Positions 1 through 7,760 of a stretch of 52,493 nucleotides of DNA are shown in pieces. The notes under the pieces are model-generated. The model searched no databases. It was not told the DNA's origin and worked only from the letters and a program-made list of their open reading frames with translations. A program made the translations under genes and the position numbers. Position 1 is the stretch's first letter. Each line of letters begins with the position of its first letter. Source of the stretch: an uncultured Oscillospiraceae bacterium (GTDB lineage Bacteria; Bacillota; Clostridia; Oscillospirales; Oscillospiraceae); NCBI GenBank assembly GCA_947629755.1, contig CANREY010000003.1:1-52493 (forward strand). Reading direction: 5' to 3'.

Positions 1-497
1 CCGAATATGTCGAGAAACTCAAGGGCCGTCTTTTTGGCCTCGTTGTACCTGTCCTGAAGTATATACTGGGGCACCTGCCCCTGTACGCAGGCCGACAGGG
101 CTATGAGCCCCTCGGAGTGCTCCCGCAAAAGCTCCATGTCCACTCTCGGCTTCATGTAAAAGCCCTCCACAAAGCCCATGGACACCAGATGGCAGAGATT
201 TTTATACCCCGTCTCGTCCTTGCAGAGAAGTATAAGGTGGTAGCGCACGGTGTCCTCCCCGTGCTCCTTGTCAAATCTGGTCCTTGGGGCCACGTAGACC
301 TCACAGCCGATTATGGGCTTTATGCCTTCTTTCTTGCACTCCTTATAAAAGGCCACGGCGCCGTACATGACGCCGTGATCGGTTATGGCAAGGCACGTCT
401 GTCCCAGCTCCCGCGCGCGGCGGGGCAGGTCCTTTATCCTGCACGCCCCGTCAAGAAGGCTGTATTCAGAGTGGACATGTAAATGAGTAAAGGACAT
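1..497 (-). CDS. dnaE: DNA polymerase III alpha subunit, N-terminal part (cut by window edge)
   Basis: Only the first 165 codons lie in the window; the gene continues off the left edge. The visible protein opens with the PHP domain typical of bacterial replicative polymerases: HVHSEYSLLDG near residue 7, ITDHGVMYGAVAF near residue 38 and GCEVYVA near residue 62. These are the family's metal-site and core motifs. The ATG is preceded by AAAGGAGAG at good spacing, which fixes the start. It is the last visible gene of the block hprK-murB-rapZ-whiA-dnaE, 47 bases after whiA. The catalytic domain is outside the window, so DnaE is preferred over PolC because there is no N-terminal OB or exonuclease region ahead of PHP. 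Confidence 0.93.
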   Translation of the reverse strand, partial: MSFTHLHVHSEYSLLDGACRIKDLPRRARELGQTCLAITDHGVMYGAVAFYKECKKEGIKPIIGCEVYVAPRTRFDKEHGEDTVRYHLILLCKDETGYKNLCHLVSMGFVEGFYMKPRVDMELLREHSEGLIALSACVQGQVPQYILQDRYNEAKKTALEFLDIF

Positions 498-544
498 ACG
501 CTCTCCTTTCCGCTGCCATACCGGAGCCCTTACGTATACTAAAT

Positions 545-1435
545 TTATTTCTCCCCCGCGAGCTTCCGAAGCTCCCGGAGCCTGTGATTGAGGCCCGATT
601 TCGTCACCTTCGGGTCGCACAGCGCCCCCAGCTCCTCCAAGCTCAGCTCCGGGTTCTCCTCCCGAAGACGCGCGGCCTCCTGAAGCTTGGGGGAGAGATT
701 TTCAAGCTCCCCGGTGCTTCTCAGCTTCCTTATGGCCTCCAGTGTGGCGGCGCTGGCCTCCACCGTCTTTGTGACGTTGGCGGTGTCGCAGTTGACCTTG
801 CGGTTGACCTGATTTGTCATGTCCTTTTCTATCTTCGCCGCCATCACCCGCATTGCCGCCAGCGGCGCGCCCAGAGTGGTCAGCAGGTCCTCTATGAGGT
901 CCGACTGCTTGAAGTACATGATGTAGTTGCCGCCCCTGGCCACGCTCTTTGGCTCAAAGCCCATGTCGTGGAAAAGGGCCGTTATCTCCCGGCTCACCGT
1001 GTAGTGGGCCGTCGCCAGCTCCATGTGATACCGTTTCTCCGGGTCCGTGACGGAGCCCCCCGCCAAAAAGGCCCCCCTCAAAAACGCCGTTCTGGCCTGC
1101 TCGTCCTCAAGTATGCCCAGATTCACGTGGTGGCGCACAAGTCCCCCCACATAGCCGAACTGGTCCAGTATCCTCCCGATACTCTCCGTATTCCTTATGA
1201 CGAAGGCCCTCCCCCGTCCGTTCTCCGGCGTCTCATCGAAGCTTAAGGAGAACGCCTTCATCAGGAGCTTCGGCAGTCTCTGGGCGAAGCACTCCGACCT
1301 TGTCTGGATACGTATCTCCCGGCTGTCGAAGGTGTTGCAAAAGAGCATCACGCCGTAGCACTCCGCCAGCGCCTGGGAGCGGGCGCTCAGGCTCACGCGG
1401 CACAGCTCGGCCTTTACCTCCGCTGAAAAAGACAT
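545..1435 (-). CDS. whiA: Sporulation/division regulator WhiA
   Basis: A 296-residue protein of the usual WhiA length. The N-terminal two thirds carry the degenerate LAGLIDADG homing-endonuclease-like fold (FLRGAFLAGGSVTDPEKRYH near residue 119). The C-terminus is a helix-turn-helix segment (LEELGALCDPKVTKSGLNHR). In actinobacteria WhiA is a sporulation transcription factor; in Firmicutes it affects division and chromosome segregation. It starts 12 bases after rapZ and is followed by dnaE. In many Firmicutes yvcK lies between rapZ and whiA; it is absent here. Confidence is high from the ends of the protein and the context. Confidence 0.95.
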   Translation of the reverse strand: MSFSAEVKAELCRVSLSARSQALAECYGVMLFCNTFDSREIRIQTRSECFAQRLPKLLMKAFSLSFDETPENGRGRAFVIRNTESIGRILDQFGYVGGLVRHHVNLGILEDEQARTAFLRGAFLAGGSVTDPEKRYHMELATAHYTVSREITALFHDMGFEPKSVARGGNYIMYFKQSDLIEDLLTTLGAPLAAMRVMAAKIEKDMTNQVNRKVNCDTANVTKTVEASAATLEAIRKLRSTGELENLSPKLQEAARLREENPELSLEELGALCDPKVTKSGLNHRLRELRKLAGEK

Positions 1436-1447
1436 GGTCCCACCCCG

Positions 1448-2305
1448 TTACATCTTCGCTATGTCCCGGTGTATGCACTCCACCTCGTGGCCCCGGCCCT
1501 CAAGGTACCGCGCCAGCGCCTCGGTGACCGCCACGGACCGGTGGTGGCCGCCTGTACAGCCGATGCACACCGTCAGGTTCATCTTCCCCTCCTCCTGATA
1601 ATTGGGCAGGAGGAAGTCTATAAGCTCCTCTAATTTCCCCAAAAACTCCTTTGCCTGGTCGGAGCTGAACACGTAATCGTAGACGTCGTCGTCAAGGCCG
1701 TTTTTCTCCGTGAGCTCCGGCACGTAGAAGGGGTTGGGCAAAAATCTCACGTCGAACACAAGGTCCGCCTCTATGGGTATGCCGTACTTGTAGCCGAAGG
1801 ACATGACCGACACCCTCAGCTTCTCCGCGTCCCCCACGCCGAAAAGCCGCTGGAGCGTCCGCTGGAGCCGTCCCAGCGTGAGCCCCGTGGTGTTTATAAC
1901 GAAGTCCGCCCTGGCCCTTACGCCCTCCAGCATCTTTATCTCCCGCCGGACGGCGTTCTCAAGCCCCCCGCCCTCGGTATCAAGTGGGTGGCGGCGGCGT
2001 GTCTCCTTGTAGCGCTTGACTATTGTGTCAACTGAGGCGTCAATGTAGAGTATCTTGTACTCAAACCCCGCCGCCCCCAGCTCGTCAAGGGCCTTGAAAA
2101 GCTCGTCAAAGCCCTCTCTCGACCTGATGTCCGACACCAGCGCCACACGCTCATAGCGCCCCCTTGTGGCGGCGCACAGCTCGGCGAATTTAGGTATCAG
2201 CGCCACGGGCATATTGTCCACGCAGTAAAAGTCCAGATCCTCCAGCGCCGCGGCCACCCGGCTCTTGCCGGCCCCGGAGAGCCCTGAGATTATCAGCATA
2301 TCCAT
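1448..2305 (-). CDS. rapZ: RNase adapter / nucleotide-binding protein RapZ (YvcJ)
   Basis: This P-loop protein has a Walker A motif GLSGAGKS at residues 8-15 and the family's C-terminal CIGCTGGHHRSV segment. I chose the ATG that follows GAGGTG with a 6-base spacer (285 residues) rather than the in-frame GTG three codons upstream, which overlaps the ribosome site itself. In E. coli RapZ senses UDP-GlcNAc-pathway metabolites and guides RNase E; in Bacillus YvcJ is a GTPase/ATPase linked to competence. It sits 45 bases after murB in a tight minus-strand operon, so a tie to cell-wall precursor supply is plausible but inferred. Confidence 0.95.
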   Translation of the reverse strand: MDMLIISGLSGAGKSRVAAALEDLDFYCVDNMPVALIPKFAELCAATRGRYERVALVSDIRSREGFDELFKALDELGAAGFEYKILYIDASVDTIVKRYKETRRRHPLDTEGGGLENAVRREIKMLEGVRARADFVINTTGLTLGRLQRTLQRLFGVGDAEKLRVSVMSFGYKYGIPIEADLVFDVRFLPNPFYVPELTEKNGLDDDVYDYVFSSDQAKEFLGKLEELIDFLLPNYQEEGKMNLTVCIGCTGGHHRSVAVTEALARYLEGRGHEVECIHRDIAKM

Positions 2306-2350
2306 CGGTATCACCTCAAAACGCGTATGTTTGTTTTTTACGCCTTTACG

Positions 2351-3259
2351 TCACTTTATTATCCTGACCTCAGGCTCCAATGCCACGCCGGAGCTCTCAA
2401 ATACTCTCTCCTTTACCGTCTCCATAAGCCCTAAAACGTCCTCAAATGTGGCCTCCCCCGTATTTACGATGAACCCGGCGTGCTTTTCCGACACCTGAGC
2501 CCCGCCCAACGTAAGGCCCTTGAGCCCCGCCTCGTCTATGAGTTTCGCCGCAAAGCCGTTCTCCGGCCTCTTGAAGGTACTCCCGGCGGAGGGCAGATTT
2601 AGGGGCTGTTTTTCACGCCTCATACCGTCCAGCTCCTCCATGCGCTCACGTATCTTCGCTGGGTCTCCGGGCCTTAAGCGCAGCGTGGCCGAGAGTATGG
2701 CCTCACCCGTGCCCTCAAACCTGCTGTGGCGGTAGGAAAAGTCGCACTCCGCCCCGGTCACGGTCCTGAGAGTGCCCATGGCGTCAAGGTACGTCACGGC
2801 CTCCACCACGTCCCGTATCTCCCCGCCGTAGGCCCCGGCGTTCATATATATGCCCCCGCCCAACGAGCCCGGTATGCCGTGGGCAAACTCAAGGCCCGTG
2901 AGCCCCTCCTTCGCCGCGCCGGAGGACACCCTTGAGAGCAGTACCCCCGCGCCGGAGATCACCGTGTCCCCGGCAAAGCGCAGAGTATCGAGCCTCGCCG
3001 TGCCCAGCACCGCCAGCTCATGCCGCCTGTCGGAAAAGAGCACGTTTGAGCCGTTGCCGAGTATCATGTACTCTATTTTCCGCCGCTTTAGCTCCCTGAC
3101 GGCCCAGACGAATGCCTCTATGCTCTTGGGCTCGGCGTATAAGCTCACCGCCCCGCCTATACGGAAGGTGGTGTGCTTCCTCATTGGCTCGCCAAAAAAT
3201 ATTCCCGTTCCGGGGTAGCCTGAGTTCAGCTCCCGCGCGAACGCTTCAATAGGCTCCAT
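2351..3259 (-). CDS. murB: UDP-N-acetylenolpyruvoylglucosamine reductase
   Basis: MurB uses FAD and NADPH to reduce enolpyruvyl-UDP-GlcNAc to UDP-MurNAc in the cytoplasm, the second committed step of peptidoglycan synthesis. The 302-residue protein shows the FAD-binding signature GNGSNVLFSD near residue 88 and the catalytic-loop motif SAGSTFKRP that carries the proton-donor serine. The conserved C-terminal glutamate is visible in LEPEVRII. Its ATG overlaps the hprK stop by one base (TGATG), so the two are probably translationally coupled. In many bacteria murB lies in the division cluster; here it is in the hprK operon, as is common in Clostridia. Confidence 0.96.
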   Translation of the reverse strand: MEPIEAFARELNSGYPGTGIFFGEPMRKHTTFRIGGAVSLYAEPKSIEAFVWAVRELKRRKIEYMILGNGSNVLFSDRRHELAVLGTARLDTLRFAGDTVISGAGVLLSRVSSGAAKEGLTGLEFAHGIPGSLGGGIYMNAGAYGGEIRDVVEAVTYLDAMGTLRTVTGAECDFSYRHSRFEGTGEAILSATLRLRPGDPAKIRERMEELDGMRREKQPLNLPSAGSTFKRPENGFAAKLIDEAGLKGLTLGGAQVSEKHAGFIVNTGEATFEDVLGLMETVKERVFESSGVALEPEVRIIK

Positions 3260-4200
3260 CAGTTATTCTCCAGACTGTCAAAATAGTCGTCAAGCTGCTC
3301 GGCGAAGTCCTTGCCGGAGTTGAGGCCCATGCGCTTTTGCCTGTTGTTCATGGCCGCCACCTCGATTATGACCGCAAGGTTCCTCCCCGGCCTTATGGGC
3401 ACCACGATGTATGGCACCTTCACGCCAAGTATGTCTATCTCCTCGGTGTCCGTGCCCATGCGGTCGTAGGCGTTCTCGGCGTTCCAGTTTTCGAGCTTTA
3501 TGACCAGGTCCACCTTCTCGCTCCACTTGACGGCCCCGTTGCCGAATATCCTGCGCACGTCCACCACGCCGATGCCCCGAAGCTCGATGTAGTTGCGTAT
3601 GAGGTCCGGCGCCGTGCCCGTGAGGGTGGTGGAGTTCACCTTCTTTATTATCACCGCGTCGTCGGATATGAGGTGGTGTCCCCGCTTTATGAGCTCTATG
3701 GCCGTCTCCGACTTGCCCATTCCGCTCTCGCCCAGTATGAGCACTCCCTCGGAATAGACCTCCAAAAACACCCCGTGGCGCATTATCTGGGGCGCCAAGG
3801 CGTTATTGAGCTTCGTTGTGAGCTCGATTATGAGCTCCGATGTCTCCCGGTGGGACTTGAGTATAGTAATGTCGTGCTCGCGGGCCGAGTCCAGCGTCCC
3901 CTCCGGTATGTTCACGTCGTGGGCGATAATTATGGCCGGCACGCCGCTTGCCATGAGCTTGTCGAGCTTGGTCCGGCGCTCCTCCTCGGAAAACTGCTGG
4001 AGGTACGCGTCCTCGTTCCAGCCCAGTATCTGGAGCCGGTCCGTGGCGAAGTTCGTGTAAAACCCGGTGAGCTGAAGTCCGGGCCTGTTGATGACGGCGG
4101 TGGTTATGAGCTTCTTGGCGTAGTCGGTGGAAGTGAAAAGGGGCTCTAAGCCGATCTGCTCGGCCAAAAGCTTCAGCGGCATTCCGTGCAATGTATCCAT
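3259..4200 (-). CDS. hprK: HPr kinase/phosphorylase
   Basis: This bifunctional enzyme phosphorylates and dephosphorylates Ser46 of HPr or Crh in response to glycolytic metabolites, driving CcpA-type catabolite control. The P-loop GESGMGKS is at residues 157-164 and is followed by the SDDAV segment. The family signature RGIGVVDVRRIFG lies about 55 residues further on. Length (313) is standard. GGGAGG stands 9 bases before the ATG. It is the first gene of the operon and has its own sigma-A-like promoter. Its likely partner in this window is the HPr-like protein at 35.9 kb, which keeps Ser46 but not His15. Confidence 0.96.
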   Translation of the reverse strand: MDTLHGMPLKLLAEQIGLEPLFTSTDYAKKLITTAVINRPGLQLTGFYTNFATDRLQILGWNEDAYLQQFSEEERRTKLDKLMASGVPAIIIAHDVNIPEGTLDSAREHDITILKSHRETSELIIELTTKLNNALAPQIMRHGVFLEVYSEGVLILGESGMGKSETAIELIKRGHHLISDDAVIIKKVNSTTLTGTAPDLIRNYIELRGIGVVDVRRIFGNGAVKWSEKVDLVIKLENWNAENAYDRMGTDTEEIDILGVKVPYIVVPIRPGRNLAVIIEVAAMNNRQKRMGLNSGKDFAEQLDDYFDSLENN

Positions 4201-4252
4201 ATGATTCGCCCTCCCGTTATCGGATAATCATTTGCTACAATCAGCTACTATA

Positions 4253-4281
4253 ATTTTATACAAAAACTGTCGTTTTGGCAA
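4253..4281 (-). promoter_or_regulatory. Promoter of the hprK-murB-rapZ-whiA-dnaE operon
   Basis: On the minus strand, TTGCCA and TAAAAT are separated by exactly 17 bases. The site lies about 55 bases upstream of the hprK start in an AT-rich gap. This is a good sigma-A match, but transcription is inferred. Confidence 0.7.
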
Positions 4282-4326
4282 TAGTTTACGCAATATAAAT
4301 ATTTTCTTCTCACGCAAAAATTTTTC

Positions 4327-4355
4327 TTGCATTTTTCGTTTGGTTCTGCTATTAT
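4327..4355 (+). promoter_or_regulatory. Promoter of rpmB
   Basis: TTGCAT, 17 bases, then TATTAT on the plus strand, about 40 bases before the rpmB ribosome site. It is divergent from the hprK promoter in the same gap. Confidence 0.7.
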
Positions 4356-4402
4356 ATATAGGCTTATGTCAGACATAAATTTTCTGCAAGGAGGTGCAGC
4401 AG

Positions 4403-4591
4403 ATGGCTAAGTGTGAATTTTGCGGCAAGGGCGTCTCATTTGGTATTCAGGTGAGCCACTCCCACAGGAGATCCAACCGCACCTGGAAACCGAATGTAAA
4501 GCGTGTCAAGGCCGTGGTAGACGGCTCCCCCCGCCACGTTTACGTCTGTACCCGTTGCCTCCGCAGCGGCAAGGTCACCCGTGCGGTGTAA
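4403..4591 (+). CDS. rpmB: 50S ribosomal protein L28 (bL28), zinc-binding form
   Basis: A 62-residue basic protein beginning MAKCEFCGKG and ending CTRCLRSGKVTRAV. The two CxxC pairs form the zinc-binding (C+) version of bL28. I chose the ATG after AAGGAGGTG (7-base spacer); a GTG three codons upstream overlaps that ribosome site and is rejected. It is monocistronic, with its own promoter and a strong intrinsic terminator. Zinc-ribbon L28 implies that the organism may also carry a zinc-free paralogue elsewhere, but none is seen here. Confidence 0.97.
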   Translation: MAKCEFCGKGVSFGIQVSHSHRRSNRTWKPNVKRVKAVVDGSPRHVYVCTRCLRSGKVTRAV

Positions 4592-4623
4592 GTAAATTTT
4601 CTGAATTTACAGTTGATAAGTCG

Positions 4624-4660
4624 ATCCCCGTCCTTTCGGACGGGGATTTGCTTTTTATTT
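4624..4660 (+). terminator. Intrinsic terminator of rpmB
   Basis: A perfect 10-bp stem ATCCCCGTCC / GGACGGGGAT with a TTTC loop, followed by TTGCTTTTTATTT on the plus strand. Confidence 0.9.
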
Positions 4661-6224
4661 ATTCCTCGCTGAGCTTCACGGTTATTATCCCGTTTATCCT
4701 CCTTACGGACCCGCCGGCGGGATAGGCGGGCATGCTTTTAAATTCCTCCGTGGCCTTTATGCCCTCCGTCTCCTGCGGGCTCACCCACGCGGAGCTGAAG
4801 CCTAAGTAGTACTCAAAAAGCCGCCCGCGGGAGTATACATTGACAAGCTCGCTTCCCGTAAATATTCCCGTGAGGTGCTCATTCGGTATCACCGCCGGCA
4901 TGGAGGCCCTGCCTATAAGCGCCACCTTCTCGCCGGGTACATACCCCTCCTGCTCCTCCACCCTTGTAAAGAGCCTTGTGAGGTAATTCTGGGCGCTCTG
5001 GCGGCTCAGGTCCATCTCCAGATAGACCTTGTTCGTTATGATGGCCCCCTCGTACCCGGTGACAGCCGTCACCGCTAAGAGCGCCGCGGCGCATATGACC
5101 GCCGCTCCCCTTCTCCACCGGCCCTTTTCGGGAAGCGCTATCCTCTCCGCCGCCGCGGCGGGGAACAGCCACATCATGACCGTGGCGTACATCATGAGCC
5201 AGTGGACGGTGCTTTCATCGGCCATGACGAACTGAAGCTCCATAGCCAGCGGCAGGACCGCCGTCAGCGCAAGGAAAAGGCAAAGGCACGCGGGCCTTTT
5301 CCAGATCTTATTTTTGTATACGAGCCACGCCGCGGCCAGAACCGACACACCGCTTGAGGCCTTCAAAAACACCGGAAAGCTCACATGCGCCGCGCCGAAC
5401 ACCGTACTTGCCGGAAATCCGAGGGCGTAGCCGTAGGCCTTCGCCACACGCTTTACGAGCGTCTTTAAGTCCACGTCCGTCATGCCGTCGATACCGGCGT
5501 AGCCCAGAAGCTCCGTCCCAGTCACAAAAAGGCACAGCTTCAGCACGACGAAATAAATGATGAGCCCCAGTGCAAGGCCCGCAAGGCACTTAAGGCAGTC
5601 GACTATCTCCCCTCTCAGGTCCCGCTCCCGCCCGCCGTCCAGCAGATCGAGTGCCAGCGCCAGCACGCAAAGCGCCGCGGCCAGCGCCAGATACGCCTGA
5701 TAACAGCCCATGCTCATGCCTATAAGCGCGGCCCCCGGCGCGAACCACCGCCAGCCCGGCCGCCTTATGAGCGCCGCGCCCGAAACCGCCATGAACATGG
5801 CGATAAAGTAGGCCGGAGCCGTGAACATATAGGCCCATGTGCACACCACCGTGGGGTGGGCCGCCATACAGAGCGCCACCGCGGCGGTACCGGGTAGACT
5901 TCGCACCCCCAGCACCCTCGCCACGGTCAATATGGTGAGCGCCAGAAATACCGACCCCACTATCCCGTTGAGCATCGGCGCGCTGATCCTGCCCGTGAGC
6001 TTTATGACGGGATTCAAAAGCCACCGCCCGGAGGGCAGAAAAGACACGCCCCCGAACATCTCGCACAGGTCGTCGTGGTTTATGAGCTTATTCGTAAAGG
6101 CGTAAAAATGCACGGCCAGGACCGCTAAAAGGCATATGAAAAACGCCGCCGTGTCCTTACGTGAAATACGCCTCTTTATCTCCGAGAATACCCTCGACAG
6201 GGCGCTCTCCTCCGGCATTCTCAC
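4659..6224 (-). CDS. Polytopic glucosyltransferase, GtrII-like
   Basis: A 521-residue membrane protein with roughly ten hydrophobic segments and the early motif KLINHDD followed by SGRWLLNP. That pattern fits the GtrII family of polyprenyl-linked glucosyltransferases that act on the outer membrane face. It overlaps the GtrA-like gene by 4 bases (ATGA) and ends the gtrB-gtrA-gtrII cassette. In O-antigen-modifying phages the cassette charges a lipid carrier (GtrB), flips it (GtrA) and transfers the sugar to a polymer (GtrII). In this Gram-positive host the acceptor is probably a wall polysaccharide or teichoic acid; that is inference. The family call rests on motif and context. Confidence 0.75.
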   Translation of the reverse strand: MRMPEESALSRVFSEIKRRISRKDTAAFFICLLAVLAVHFYAFTNKLINHDDLCEMFGGVSFLPSGRWLLNPVIKLTGRISAPMLNGIVGSVFLALTILTVARVLGVRSLPGTAAVALCMAAHPTVVCTWAYMFTAPAYFIAMFMAVSGAALIRRPGWRWFAPGAALIGMSMGCYQAYLALAAALCVLALALDLLDGGRERDLRGEIVDCLKCLAGLALGLIIYFVVLKLCLFVTGTELLGYAGIDGMTDVDLKTLVKRVAKAYGYALGFPASTVFGAAHVSFPVFLKASSGVSVLAAAWLVYKNKIWKRPACLCLFLALTAVLPLAMELQFVMADESTVHWLMMYATVMMWLFPAAAAERIALPEKGRWRRGAAVICAAALLAVTAVTGYEGAIITNKVYLEMDLSRQSAQNYLTRLFTRVEEQEGYVPGEKVALIGRASMPAVIPNEHLTGIFTGSELVNVYSRGRLFEYYLGFSSAWVSPQETEGIKATEEFKSMPAYPAGGSVRRINGIITVKLSEE

Positions 6225-6670
6225 TCCCCCTTATCGTCGGGCTTTTTCTCGGCGAAGGCGAAAAACCGCTGGCCGATGTAATTGAGCACCACAAAAAGCC
6301 CCATGCCCACGAGCATGGCCACGTTGTCCCGTACCTTCACCGACGCGCCGGAGAGTATGAGCCTCACCAAAGGCCGCGCCGCGCCGTAGGCGATGAGGTA
6401 GCACACGCTTATCTCCAGCGCGAAGCGCAGTACGGTCTTTGCTCCCTTTTCCTTATTTTTAAAGGTGAAGTGCTTATTGAGGAAGTAGCTCAATATACTG
6501 CCGAAAAAATAGTTGGCGGCGCTGGACACCCAGTAGCTTAGGTGCAGGAGATTATAAAAGGCGAACATTATGGCCGTGCCGAAAAGCGTGTTCACCACGC
6601 CCACCAGTATAAACTTAAGGAAGGTCCTGTCAAAAAACATCATGACAAAGCCACGAAGCTTCTCTTTCAC
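6221..6670 (-). CDS. GtrA-family flippase-like membrane protein
   Basis: A 149-residue protein with four transmembrane helices and the GtrA hallmarks: FLKFILVGVVNTLFGT at the N-terminus and SYFLNKHFTFKNKEKG in the middle. GtrA proteins are thought to flip undecaprenyl-phosphate-linked glucose or related sugars. It overlaps both neighbours by 4 bases, so all three gtr genes are co-translated. Length is normal for the family. Confidence 0.88.
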   Translation of the reverse strand: MKEKLRGFVMMFFDRTFLKFILVGVVNTLFGTAIMFAFYNLLHLSYWVSSAANYFFGSILSYFLNKHFTFKNKEKGAKTVLRFALEISVCYLIAYGAARPLVRLILSGASVKVRDNVAMLVGMGLFVVLNYIGQRFFAFAEKKPDDKGE

Positions 6671-7590
6671 CTTATATCACCGCACTCCCTTGAGATTATA
6701 TATCTGGGCCTCCCCAGACTCTGGCGGTATATCCTGCCTATATAGTACCCCGCCACGCCCAGGCAGGCGAGTATCACGGCCACGCCCAAAGTCCCAAGGC
6801 ACCCCAAAAATACGAGCCACCCGCCGGGGGCGCTCCCCAGTACGGCGTAGAGTATCCCCGTTATCACCGCCGCAAGAGCGAAGATGACGGCAAAGACCGT
6901 GGCCAGCTGCATGGGAGCCGTGGAAAAGGCCGTGACGGAGGATATGGCGTACCTTACAAGGCTCTTGAAGGACCACTTTGACTTCCCCGCGGTCCTCTCG
7001 GCCACGGAAAACTCAAGCTCCGTCCGCTTAAAGCCCACGAAGGCCGTGAGTCCCCGGAAAAATACCTCCTGCTCCGGGAGGGTCAACAGCGTGTCCACCA
7101 CCTTCCGGTCAAGGACCATGAAGTCAGAGGACCGCTTCATGTCCAGCCCCGCTAAGCGGCTTATGACGGAGTAAAACCCGTTGGCGCAGACCTTGTGGAA
7201 AAGCGACTCCTTTCCCCTGTCGGCCTTCACGCCCTCCACCACCTCATAGCCCCGCTCCCACAGCCCGTAGAGCTCCGGGAGCTTCTCCGCCGGGTGCTGA
7301 AGGTCGCAGTCCATCACCGCGGCACATTGGCCACTCACGCGTGAAAGCCCCGCGAACACCGCCCGGTCCTTTCCGAAATTCCGGGAAAAGCTGACGCCCC
7401 GGACATGTATGTCCCTCTCATGGGCCCGCTCTATGGCCTGCCAGGTGCCGTCTACGGAGCCGTCGTCCACGAAGATAAGCTCGTAGGGTATATTGGCGTC
7501 CCTAAGCACCCCGGCCACCGTGGCCGCGGCCTTCTCCACCATGGCCTCCTCGTTGAAGGCCGGGATAACCACCGACATGAGCTTGTCCAT
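6667..7590 (-). CDS. Polyprenyl-phosphate glycosyltransferase, GtrB/DPM1-like (GT2)
   Basis: A GT2-type N-terminal catalytic domain (MSVVIPAFNEE, then FVDDGSVDGTW and VMDCDLQHPAEKLPEL) is followed by two C-terminal membrane helices and the RIYRQSLGRPRYII tail typical of bactoprenol glucosyltransferases. It should move a sugar from a nucleotide donor onto undecaprenyl phosphate at the inner membrane face. In-frame GTG and ATG codons lie just upstream, but the ATG chosen has AAGGGG about 8 bases before it. It is the first gene of the gtr cassette. Confidence 0.88.
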   Translation of the reverse strand: MDKLMSVVIPAFNEEAMVEKAAATVAGVLRDANIPYELIFVDDGSVDGTWQAIERAHERDIHVRGVSFSRNFGKDRAVFAGLSRVSGQCAAVMDCDLQHPAEKLPELYGLWERGYEVVEGVKADRGKESLFHKVCANGFYSVISRLAGLDMKRSSDFMVLDRKVVDTLLTLPEQEVFFRGLTAFVGFKRTELEFSVAERTAGKSKWSFKSLVRYAISSVTAFSTAPMQLATVFAVIFALAAVITGILYAVLGSAPGGWLVFLGCLGTLGVAVILACLGVAGYYIGRIYRQSLGRPRYIISRECGDIR

Positions 7591-7614
7591 ACCCATCACC
7601 CCTTTTTATATCAT

Positions 7615-7643
7615 ATTAAACTACCAAAGAGCCGGAAAAGCAA
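7615..7643 (-). promoter_or_regulatory. Probable promoter of the gtr cassette
   Basis: TTGCTT, 17 bases, TTTAAT on the minus strand, about 25 bases before the gtrB start. A moderate match. Confidence 0.5.
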
Positions 7644-7681
7644 GTATTAATTCAAATTGTCAAAAAACTCAAATTCAAATA

Positions 7682-7750
7682 TTTTTCGCAAGGACATGCG
7701 CCTTGTGAAAAATACCTTTTGTCGGAAAAGGCCGCAGGCCTTTTTCGACA
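7682..7750 (+). repeat. Dispersed structured repeat, copy R1 (short form)
   Basis: Two hairpins lie directly after the der stop codon. The first has stem TTTTTCGCAAGG / CCTTGTGAAAAA (7682-7712) and the second has arms TGTCGGAAAAGGCC / GGCCTTTTTCGACA around GCA (7720-7750). The first is almost identical to hairpins at 35.7 and 47.5 kb, including the acatgcg loop. The second matches their flanking GGCC palindromes. The middle core present in R2-R4 is missing, so this is a reduced copy. Confidence 0.8.
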
Positions 7751-7760
7751 GGCTGAAGTA

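Noticed and set aside
584-1246. Long plus-strand frame opposite whiA
   Set aside because: WhiA has clear family motifs and context on the other strand; this frame has no ribosome site or motif.
3337-4149. 270-codon plus-strand frame opposite hprK
   Set aside because: Antisense shadow of a conserved gene, His/Val-rich with no fold motif.
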